Shown: piece after piece, positions 1-5,019 of the stretch | Position numbering within the stretch: the first letter of the stretch is position 1 | Layout of the letters: the number at the start of each line of letters is the position of its first letter | Assembly: GCA_023447015.1 (NCBI GenBank) | Contig: JAEXPG010000182.1 | Span: forward strand, 1 to 5,019 | DNA: 5,019 bases | Reading direction: 5' to 3' | Source of the DNA: Verrucomicrobiota bacterium | Lineage (GTDB): Bacteria > Verrucomicrobiota > Verrucomicrobiia > Opitutales > Opitutaceae | Translations under genes and position numbers: made by a program | Notes under the pieces: generated by a model | Told to the model about the DNA's origin: nothing | What the model saw: the letters and a program-made list of their open reading frames with translations, nothing else | Database searches by the model: none

Positions 1-92
1 GGGGGGGCCGGCGGGGTGTATTCCGGCGTCAGGGCGCAGCCGGCGAGAGCGAGGGCGACGCCGCCGAGAAGGAGCTGGGAGCGGCGGTTCAT
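1..92 (-). CDS. Outer-membrane efflux lipoprotein, OprM/TolC-like (N-terminus only, cut by window edge)
   Basis: This is the start of the third gene of the pump operon. Only 30 codons lie inside the window. The translation starts MNRRSQLLLGG and continues into a hydrophobic stretch ending in a lipobox, Leu16-Ala17-Gly18-Cys19, so Cys19 should be the lipidated N-terminus of the mature protein. After it comes ALTPEYTPPAPP, which resembles the acidic/aromatic, proline-rich start of mature OprM-family channels. The ATG at 92-90 overlaps the permease stop codon (ATGA), and no Shine-Dalgarno motif is visible just upstream, which suggests translational coupling to the permease. The inferred role is the outer-membrane exit duct for the adaptor and permease encoded before it. 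The functional call rests on the signal sequence and operon position, because the channel domain itself is outside the window. The run of seven G at the window start is simply proline codons of this gene. Confidence 0.82.
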   Translation of the reverse strand, partial: MNRRSQLLLGGVALALAGCALTPEYTPPAP

Positions 93-3000
93 GTTGCGGA
101 GGCGGGACGGGGTGGCGGTGGCGTACCGGCCGGTGGCGGCGGTCTGCGGCGGCCGAGCGTTGTTTCGATCAGCACGTAGAAGAGCGGCGCGAAGACGACG
201 ACGAGCGCCGTGCCGGTGACCATGCCGCCGAGGACGGAGGTGCCGATCGCGGTCATCGCGCCGGCGCCGGCTCCGCCGGCCATCGCCAGCGGAAGCACGC
301 CGAAGCCGAAGGCGAGGGAGGTCATGACGATCGGGCGGAAGCGGAGGCGGGAGGCCTCGAGGGTCGCCGCGATCAGGCCCATGCCCTCCGCCACGCGCGC
401 CTTGGCGAACTGCACGATGAGGATGGCGTTCTTGGTGGTGAGCCCGAGCGTGGTCAGCAGGCCGATCTGGAAATAGACGTCGTTGGACAGGCCGCGGGCC
501 GACGAGGCGATGACGCCGCCCAGCGCGCCGAGCGGCAGCGCGAGCAGGATCGAAATCGGGATGGGCCAGCTCTCGTAGAGGGCGGCCATGCAGAGGAAGA
601 TCACGAAGACGGAAAAGCCGTAGAGCAGCCCGGTCTGCGACGAGGCTTGGCGCTCCTGGTAGGAGAGGCCGGTCCAGTCGGCGCCGAAGCCCTGCGGGAG
701 CGTGGCGACGATGTCCTCCAGCGCCTGCATGGCCTCGCCCGAGCTGCGGCCGCGGGCGGGCTCCGCCCAGATGTTGAGGGAGGGGAATCCGTTGAAACGC
801 TCGAGGCGGGGCGAGCCGCTCGCCCAGCGGGTGGAGGCGAACGAGGCGAACGGCACCATCCGGCCGGCGTTGTTGCGCACATGGATCCGCTCGAGATCGG
901 ACGGCAGGCGGCGGAAGGGGGCGTCGGCCTGGACAAAGACCCGTTTCACGCGGCCGCCCTGGACGAAGTTGTTGACGTAGGTGCTGCCGAGCGCGGCCGA
1001 GAGCGAACTGTGGATCGAGGCGAGCGGCAGGCCGAGCACACCGGCCTTGTCCCAGTCGACGTCGATGCGGAACTGCGCGGTGTCCTCCATGCCGTTGGGC
1101 CGGACGCTGGCCAGCCGCGGGTCCTTCGCCGCCATGCCCAGGAGCTGGTTGCGCGCGGCGATCAACGCGTCGTGCCCGAGGCCGCCGCGGTCGAGCAGCT
1201 GGAAGTCGACGCCCTGGGCGTTGCCGAGCTCGGGCACGGCCGGCGGTGCGAAGGCGAAGACCATGCCGTCGCGCTGGCGTGCGAAGGCCATCATGACCCG
1301 CCCGGCGACCGCCTTGGCGCGGAGGTCGGGCCGCCGGCGCGCGTCCCAGTCCCGGAGTTTGGCGAAGACCATGCCGTTGTTCTGGGCGCGACCGGAGAAG
1401 CCCATGCCGACGATCATCAGGCACGACTCCACCGCCTCCTTTTCGTGGTCCTGGAAGTGGCGCTGGAGCGCATCGGCCGCGGCGCGCGTCTGCTCCAGCG
1501 TGGCGCCGGTGGGCATGAGGATCTGGCACAGGAGGATGCCCTGGTCCTCGTCGGGCAGGTAGCTGGTCGGCATCCGCTGGAAAAGGAACCCGAGGCCCGC
1601 CACGATCGCGACGAACACCGCGAGATAGCGCATCCGCCGGCCGAGCACGCGACCGACGAGGCCGACGTAGGCGTCGCGCAGGCGGAAGAAGCTGCGGTCG
1701 AACCAGAGGAAGAAGGGACGCAGGAACCAGACCGCCCCCTCGGCGGCCTCGTGGCCCTTGGTGACCGGGCGGAGCATCGCGGCGCACAGCACCGGCGTGA
1801 GGATCAAGGCCACGACGACCGAGAGCAGCATCGCCGCGGCGATCGTCACGGAGAACTGGCGGTAGATGACGCCGGTGGAGCCGCCGAAGAACGCCATCGG
1901 GCCGAAGACCGCCGCGAGCACCAGGCCGATGCCGATCAGCGCGGGCGTGATCTGGTCCATCGACTTCGCAGTCGCCGCCAGCGGGGGCAGTCCCTCCTCG
2001 GTCATGATGCGCTCGACGTTCTCGACCACGACAATGGCGTCGTCGACGAGCAGGCCGATTGCGAGGACCATGGCGAACATGGTCAGCATGTTGATGGAGT
2101 AGCCGAAGAGCCCGAGCACGGCGAAGGTGCCGAGGAGCACGACCGGCACGGCGATGGTCGGGACCAGCGTGGCGCGGAGGTTGCCCATGAACAGCCACAT
2201 GACCAGGAAGACGAGGAAGACCGCCTCGATGAGCGTCTTCACCACCTCGTTGATCGCCACCTTCACGAACGGCGTGGTGTCGTACGGGAAGATGACCCGC
2301 AGGCTCGGCGGGAAGAAGCGGCTCATCTCGGCGAGCTTCGCCTTGACGGCGTCGGCGGTCTCCAGCGCGTTGGCCCCGGGCGCCTGCCGGATGGCCAGGC
2401 CCGAGGCCGGCATCCCGTTGTACAATACATCGATGTCGTAGATCTCCGTGCCGAGCTCGGTCCGGCCGACATCGCGGATCCGCACGACCGAGCCGTCGGG
2501 GCTGGTGCGCAGCGGGATCGCGGCGAACTCGGCCGGCGTCTGCAGGAGGTTCTGGACGACGATGGAGACGTTGAGCCGCTGACCCGCGACGGCGGGGGCG
2601 CCGCCGAGCTGGCCGGCGGAAATCTCCACGTTGTAGGTGCGCAACGCCGCGACCACGTCCGCGATGGTCAGGCCGTACTCGGTGAGCCGGTCGGGATCGA
2701 GCCAGACCCGCATCGCGTAGCCCGAGCCGAAGGTCTGGACCTCGCCGACGCCCGGCACGCGGGCGAGCACCTTCTCGAGGTTGGACACCGTGTAGTCCTG
2801 CAGGTCCGCGCGATCCATGCTGCCGCCCTCGGAGATCAGGCCGATGATGAGCAGGTAGTTCCGGGTGGATTTGCTGACGGTGACGCCCGAGGACTGCACC
2901 GTGCCCGGGAGGCTGGACATCGCGAGCTGGAGCTTGTTCTGCACCTTGGCCCAGGCGAGGTCGGGGTCGGTGCCGGGCTTGAAGGTCAGCTCGATGCGGC

Positions 3001-3265
3001 TGCCGCCGGACGAGTCACTCGTCCCCGCGATGTAGAGCATGTCGTCGAACCCGGTCATCTTCTGCTCGATCATCTGGGTCACGCTGTTCTCGACCGTCTC
3101 GGCCGAGGCGCCGGGGTAGAAGGAGTCGATCGCGATGGAGGGCGGGGCGATCGGAGGATACTGGGAGACGGAGAGATGGTGGATCGCGAGCAGCCCGAGC
3201 GTCATCATCGCGATGGCGATGACCCAGGCGAAGACCGGCCGTTGCAGGAAGAAGCGCGAGAGCAT
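89..3265 (-). CDS. RND multidrug efflux permease, HAE1 family (AcrB/MexB-like)
   Basis: This is the inner-membrane proton antiporter of a tripartite pump, 1058 aa against about 1049 for AcrB, and appears intact. TM1 is at about residues 10-30. Periplasmic porter and docking segments follow (about 35-335), then TM2-TM6 (about 340-497), a cytoplasmic linker, TM7 (about 545-562), the second periplasmic half (about 565-870) and TM8-TM12 (about 875-1034). The proton-relay residues are present: Asp408 and Asp409 in GLLVDDAIVVVEN (TM4), Lys945 in GLTTKNAILIVQF (TM10), and Arg975 and Thr982 in RFRPIVMTSLAF (TM11). The family motifs YDTTPF, GGSTGVIYRQFS and SYLPDEDQG are also present. The ATG at 3265-3263 is preceded by GAGG six bases upstream, which supports this start. 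The switch loop and hydrophobic trap differ from AcrB (Leu616, Met621 and Tyr137 where AcrB has Phe610, Phe615 and Phe136), so its substrate range may differ. The C-terminus ends in a proline-rich tail (about 1041-1053). The gene lies between the adaptor and channel genes. The family call is secure; the substrate is unknown. Confidence 0.98.
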   Translation of the reverse strand: MLSRFFLQRPVFAWVIAIAMMTLGLLAIHHLSVSQYPPIAPPSIAIDSFYPGASAETVENSVTQMIEQKMTGFDDMLYIAGTSDSSGGSRIELTFKPGTDPDLAWAKVQNKLQLAMSSLPGTVQSSGVTVSKSTRNYLLIIGLISEGGSMDRADLQDYTVSNLEKVLARVPGVGEVQTFGSGYAMRVWLDPDRLTEYGLTIADVVAALRTYNVEISAGQLGGAPAVAGQRLNVSIVVQNLLQTPAEFAAIPLRTSPDGSVVRIRDVGRTELGTEIYDIDVLYNGMPASGLAIRQAPGANALETADAVKAKLAEMSRFFPPSLRVIFPYDTTPFVKVAINEVVKTLIEAVFLVFLVMWLFMGNLRATLVPTIAVPVVLLGTFAVLGLFGYSINMLTMFAMVLAIGLLVDDAIVVVENVERIMTEEGLPPLAATAKSMDQITPALIGIGLVLAAVFGPMAFFGGSTGVIYRQFSVTIAAAMLLSVVVALILTPVLCAAMLRPVTKGHEAAEGAVWFLRPFFLWFDRSFFRLRDAYVGLVGRVLGRRMRYLAVFVAIVAGLGFLFQRMPTSYLPDEDQGILLCQILMPTGATLEQTRAAADALQRHFQDHEKEAVESCLMIVGMGFSGRAQNNGMVFAKLRDWDARRRPDLRAKAVAGRVMMAFARQRDGMVFAFAPPAVPELGNAQGVDFQLLDRGGLGHDALIAARNQLLGMAAKDPRLASVRPNGMEDTAQFRIDVDWDKAGVLGLPLASIHSSLSAALGSTYVNNFVQGGRVKRVFVQADAPFRRLPSDLERIHVRNNAGRMVPFASFASTRWASGSPRLERFNGFPSLNIWAEPARGRSSGEAMQALEDIVATLPQGFGADWTGLSYQERQASSQTGLLYGFSVFVIFLCMAALYESWPIPISILLALPLGALGGVIASSARGLSNDVYFQIGLLTTLGLTTKNAILIVQFAKARVAEGMGLIAATLEASRLRFRPIVMTSLAFGFGVLPLAMAGGAGAGAMTAIGTSVLGGMVTGTALVVVFAPLFYVLIETTLGRRRPPPPAGTPPPPRPASAT

Positions 3266-3271
3266 GGCGAG

Positions 3272-3275
3272 CCTC
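3272..3275 (-). promoter_or_regulatory. Ribosome binding site of the permease gene
   Basis: The minus strand reads GAGG followed by CTCGCC and then ATG, which is a good Shine-Dalgarno core at six-base spacing. It sits within the 12-nt gap between the adaptor stop (TGA, 3280-3278) and the permease start. It is the only clear ribosome binding site among the three operon genes visible here. Confidence 0.7.
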
Positions 3276-3277
3276 GG

Positions 3278-4504
3278 TCAGTTCGGTTGCGGTACGGGGA
3301 GGGCGGCCGGCGGGGCGCTCCGCCCGGCGCCGTTGGCCGGCACGGCGTTGACCGGCGTGCCCGGCCGCACGCGCTGGAGCCCCTCGACAATCAGACGGTC
3401 GCCGGCCGTCAGCCCGGCGGTGACGAGCCACTGGTTGCCGATGGCGCGGTCGATCTCGACCGCCCGACGCTGCGCGGTGCCGTGGTCATCGACGATCATC
3501 ACCTGCGGATTGCCGCGCGGATCGCGGGTCACGCTCTGCTGGGGCACGAGGATGGCGTCTTTCCGCACGCCTTCCTTGATCACCGTGCGCACGAACATGC
3601 CCGGAAGCAGGATACCGTCGGGGTTGGGGAAGACCATCCGCAGGGTGACGGCGCCGGTGGACTGGTCGACCGAGACGTCGCGGAACTGGAGCGTGCCCTC
3701 GTGGGGATAGGGGGCGCCGTCCTCCTCGAACAACCGGACCACGTTCTGCGCGGAGCCATCGCGGGCGAGGTGACCGCCGGCGAGGCGGCGTTCGAGCCGC
3801 AGGAGTTCGGCCGTGGATTGGGGCACATCGACGTAGATGGGGTCGAGCTGCTGGACCGTCGCGAGCGCGACCGGCTGGTACGCGGTCACGATCGCGCCGT
3901 CGGTCACGGTTGATTTCCCGATACGGCCGGGGATCGGGGAGGTGATGCCGGTGTAGGCTAGGTTGAGTCGGGCCGCCTCGGCCATCGCCTTCCAGTACTG
4001 CACATCCGCCTCGACCTGGCGGAGGGCGGAGGCGGCATCGTCGTTGCCCTGCTGGCTGACCGCCTTGTCGGCGACCAGCCCGGCGAAGCGCTCGGCGCGG
4101 GCGCGCGCCGCCGGCAGACTGGCCTCCGCGCGCCCGAGCGAGGCGAGCGCGCTGTCGTAGGCCGCCCGGAGTTGGGCGGGGTCGATCTGGTAGAGCTCCT
4201 GGCCGGCGACGACTTCAGCGCCCTCGGTGAAGAGGCGTTTCTGGATGAGGCCGCTCACCTGGGGGCGGATCTCCGCGATGCGGTAGGGTGCGGTCCGTCC
4301 GGGCAGCTCGGTGGTCAGCACCAGCGATTGCGGAGTGACGGTGATCGTCGCCACCTCCGGTGCGGGCGGTGTGGCGGGGCCGGATTGTTTTGTGCAGGAG
4401 GCGAGCGCCACGGCGCAGAACAGGGCTGCGAGGGCGAGGTGTGGGGTACGAGCGGGCGGCGTTACCGCGAGCAGCCCCGGGGGCGGCTGGCGATGGGTTT
4501 TCAT
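3278..4504 (-). CDS. RND efflux periplasmic adaptor (membrane-fusion protein), AcrA/MexA-like lipoprotein
   Basis: This 408-aa protein is the periplasmic link between the permease and the outer-membrane channel. From the ATG at 4504 it has a signal sequence with hydrophobic core LALAALFCAVALASC; Cys37 would be lipidated, anchoring the protein in the inner membrane. The typical order follows: first beta-barrel/lipoyl strands with RIAEIRPQVSGLIQKRLF (75-92) and AGQELYQIDPA (100-110), an alpha-helical hairpin (about 107-182), the second lipoyl half (about 183-215, TGITSPIPGRIG), the beta-barrel domain (about 218-305, including LLPGMFV) and the membrane-proximal domain (about 310-385). The hairpin tip carries Arg139, Leu143 and Ser150 in the R-x3-L-x6-S spacing known for channel docking in AcrA-type adaptors. 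The frame is open to an ATG at 4621, but that extension (MGHRRGG...) is Arg/His-rich and would put 39 residues before the lipoprotein signal, so 4504 is preferred. No Shine-Dalgarno motif precedes either ATG. It is the first gene of the operon, and the permease starts 12 nt after its stop. Confidence 0.95.
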   Translation of the reverse strand: MKTHRQPPPGLLAVTPPARTPHLALAALFCAVALASCTKQSGPATPPAPEVATITVTPQSLVLTTELPGRTAPYRIAEIRPQVSGLIQKRLFTEGAEVVAGQELYQIDPAQLRAAYDSALASLGRAEASLPAARARAERFAGLVADKAVSQQGNDDAASALRQVEADVQYWKAMAEAARLNLAYTGITSPIPGRIGKSTVTDGAIVTAYQPVALATVQQLDPIYVDVPQSTAELLRLERRLAGGHLARDGSAQNVVRLFEEDGAPYPHEGTLQFRDVSVDQSTGAVTLRMVFPNPDGILLPGMFVRTVIKEGVRKDAILVPQQSVTRDPRGNPQVMIVDDHGTAQRRAVEIDRAIGNQWLVTAGLTAGDRLIVEGLQRVRPGTPVNAVPANGAGRSAPPAALPVPQPN

Positions 4505-4681
4505 TGGGCGAAGGGGCGTGGTGCGGACGGATGCCGCGGGTCGGAAACGGATCCTGTGGCGGGCGTGGTCGCGGTGGGGGTGTCCGGGCTTTGCCTCCGT
4601 CCCTCCGCGCCGGTGTCCCATCGCCGCCGATCGAAGAGGGCGGCAGGCTCACGGCCCGGAGCGGGGCAGGGCGTGATCGGT

Positions 4682-4700
4682 CTGATCATGGCAGGATCAG
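4682..4700. repeat. Inverted repeat CTGATC-N7-GATCAG, candidate operator
   Basis: Two perfect 6-bp arms, CTGATC at 4682-4687 and GATCAG at 4695-4700, flank a 7-base spacer. Another TGATC lies just outside at 4674-4678. The 19-bp overall size suits a dimeric repressor of the TetR or MarR type, which often control RND operons. It lies about 180 bases upstream of the adaptor start and just downstream of the weak promoter candidate. The repeat is seen directly; the operator role is inference, and a repeat of this size can arise by chance. Confidence 0.3.
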
Positions 4701-4712
4701 TTGGCTGCCGTA

Positions 4713-4740
4713 AGGTTATCCCGGGGATCGGTTTTGTCGC
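4713..4740 (-). promoter_or_regulatory. Weak sigma-70-like promoter candidate for the efflux operon
   Basis: On the minus strand GCGACA (4740-4735; matches the GACA of TTGACA) is followed after 16 bases by TAACCT (4718-4713), with an overlapping GATAAC at 4720-4715. The -10 match is poor. A short palindrome, ATCCC-G-GGGAT (4718-4728), lies in the spacer. Support comes mainly from position: upstream of the first operon gene, in the least GC-rich part of the interval, beside the CTGATC/GATCAG repeat. Transcription from here would leave an untranslated leader of about 200 bases. Confidence 0.2.
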
Positions 4741-4874
4741 ATACGCCAAGCAAGATGCGGGAAATCCGGGAGGCGGGAGCGGTGACGCGGTGCAGTTGCC
4801 GGTGGCGGCGCGTGGGATCGATTGCCGCCGGCAGGAGTGGCGGGGACGGCGGTTTCGCTCCGGCCGCCGGGCGG

Positions 4875-4911
4875 AGAAAAAGAAACGGCGGACCTTGGGA
4901 GGTCCGCCGTT
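4875..4911 (-). terminator. Intrinsic (rho-independent) terminator of the upstream gene
   Basis: A perfect 11-bp GC-rich stem (AACGGCGGACC at 4884-4894 with GGTCCGCCGTT at 4901-4911) encloses a 6-base loop; one more T-A pair makes it 12 bp with a 4-base loop. Read on the minus strand, the stem is followed by a T-rich run (TTTCTTTTTCTC, partly overlapping the stem), as an intrinsic terminator requires. It starts about 40 bases after the stop codon of the gene ending at 4951. On the plus strand no T-run follows, so it acts in one direction. It separates the upstream gene from the efflux operon. Confidence 0.88.
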
Positions 4912-4950
4912 GCGGGAAACGAAGACTGGAGCGAGCCGCGGCGTCGGGCC

Positions 4951-5019
4951 TTACGGCTTGCCGTCGCCCTTGCCGCCGCCGGTGAGCTTCTTGAGGAGCA
5001 GCTCGGGGTTTTCGCCGAG
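4951..5019 (-). CDS. C-terminal end of an unidentified protein (cut by window edge)
   Basis: The last 22 codons and a TAA stop (4953-4951) of a minus-strand gene enter from the right edge. The visible residues are LGENPELLLKKL followed by a Gly/Lys-rich tail, TGGGKGDGKP. The leucine-rich piece could be the end of a helix and the tail looks disordered. I do not recognise the family from so little sequence. That it is a real gene end is supported by GC-rich third codon positions, by being open to the edge in this frame, and by the strong terminator about 40 bases after the stop. The terminator indicates it is transcribed separately from the efflux operon. Confidence 0.7.
   Translation of the reverse strand, partial: LGENPELLLKKLTGGGKGDGKP

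Larger units (their letters stand above)
4505..4871. other. Non-coding interval upstream of the efflux operon
   Basis: About 370 bases separate the adaptor start from the terminator of the preceding gene. I see no convincing gene here: the short open frames are Arg/Pro/Gly-rich on both strands, as expected by chance at this base composition. No tRNA- or riboswitch-like structure was recognised. The least GC-rich part, about 4675-4760, holds the inverted repeats and the weak promoter candidate listed separately, so this is the likely control region. An imperfect GC-rich hairpin (TGCC at 4797-4800 plus GGCGGC at 4804-4809, against GCCGCCGGCA at 4824-4833) is also present, but such stems are common in DNA this rich in GC. 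No regulator gene lies in the interval. Confidence 0.6.

Noticed and set aside
1..7. A run of seven G at the window start as a possible repeat or assembly artefact.
   Set aside because: On the minus strand it is consecutive proline codons in the channel lipoprotein frame, following TPEYTPPA, which is plausible for this protein family.
647..3913. A plus-strand open frame of 1088 codons running antisense to most of the permease and part of the adaptor.
   Set aside because: It is codon-for-codon the reverse complement of the two real genes. Adaptor and permease lie in the same reading register, and in GC-rich genes the sense codons TTA, CTA and TCA that would create antisense stops are rare, so the antisense frame stays open. 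Its product is a His/Asp/Glu/Arg/Gly-rich sequence with no recognisable domain, whereas the minus strand shows clear RND motifs.
4505..4621. An N-terminal extension of the adaptor from the upstream in-frame ATG at 4621.
   Set aside because: The extra 39 residues are Arg/His/Pro-rich and precede a lipoprotein signal that needs to be near the N-terminus; 4504 gives a normal adaptor length.
4797..4833. An imperfect GC-rich hairpin that could be a second terminator or a structured leader.
   Set aside because: It has a three-base bulge, no T-run on either strand, and is the kind of stem expected by chance at this GC content.
4701..4985. A 94-codon plus-strand open frame across the intergenic region and the upstream gene end.
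   Set aside because: It runs through the intrinsic terminator and antisense to the minus-strand gene end, has Arg/Gly-rich low-complexity composition, and has no convincing ribosome site.

Overview
The window is one ordinary, well-preserved chromosomal locus from a GC-rich Gram-negative bacterium. By eye it is clearly above 60% GC, with G or C at most third codon positions. All genes lie on the minus strand, so the locus reads from high to low coordinates. The two lipoprotein signal sequences and the inner-membrane pump with a periplasmic adaptor require a double-membrane cell. The sequence alone does not place it more precisely: a GC-rich proteobacterium or a GC-rich member of another Gram-negative phylum (for example Opitutus-like Verrucomicrobia) would both fit.

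Layout along the minus strand. (1) 5019-4951 is the last 22 codons and stop of an upstream gene I do not recognise, followed by a strong intrinsic terminator (4911-4875). (2) 4871-4505 is a non-coding interval with short inverted repeats and a weak promoter candidate, presumably the control region of the pump operon. (3) 4504-3278 is a membrane-fusion (periplasmic adaptor) lipoprotein of the AcrA/MexA type, 408 aa. (4) 3265-89 is an AcrB/MexB-type (HAE1) RND permease, 1058 aa. (5) 92-1 is the first 30 codons of an outer-membrane lipoprotein, almost certainly the OprM/TolC-like channel; the window edge cuts it.

The last three genes form a tight operon. There are 12 nt between the adaptor stop and the permease start, and a 4-nt ATGA overlap between the permease and the outer-membrane protein. 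Their products should assemble into one tripartite drug/solute:proton antiporter spanning the envelope: the permease collects substrate in the inner membrane and periplasm, the adaptor bridges, and the channel exports. Because the channel gene is in the operon, the layout is MexAB-OprM-like rather than acrAB with a distant tolC.

I found no evidence of an undescribed system, mobile element, RNA gene or CRISPR array. The points worth a second look are a changed hydrophobic substrate trap in the permease, a proline-rich permease tail next to the coupled start of the channel gene, the unusual translation start of the adaptor, and candidate operator repeats upstream of the operon with no regulator gene in view.
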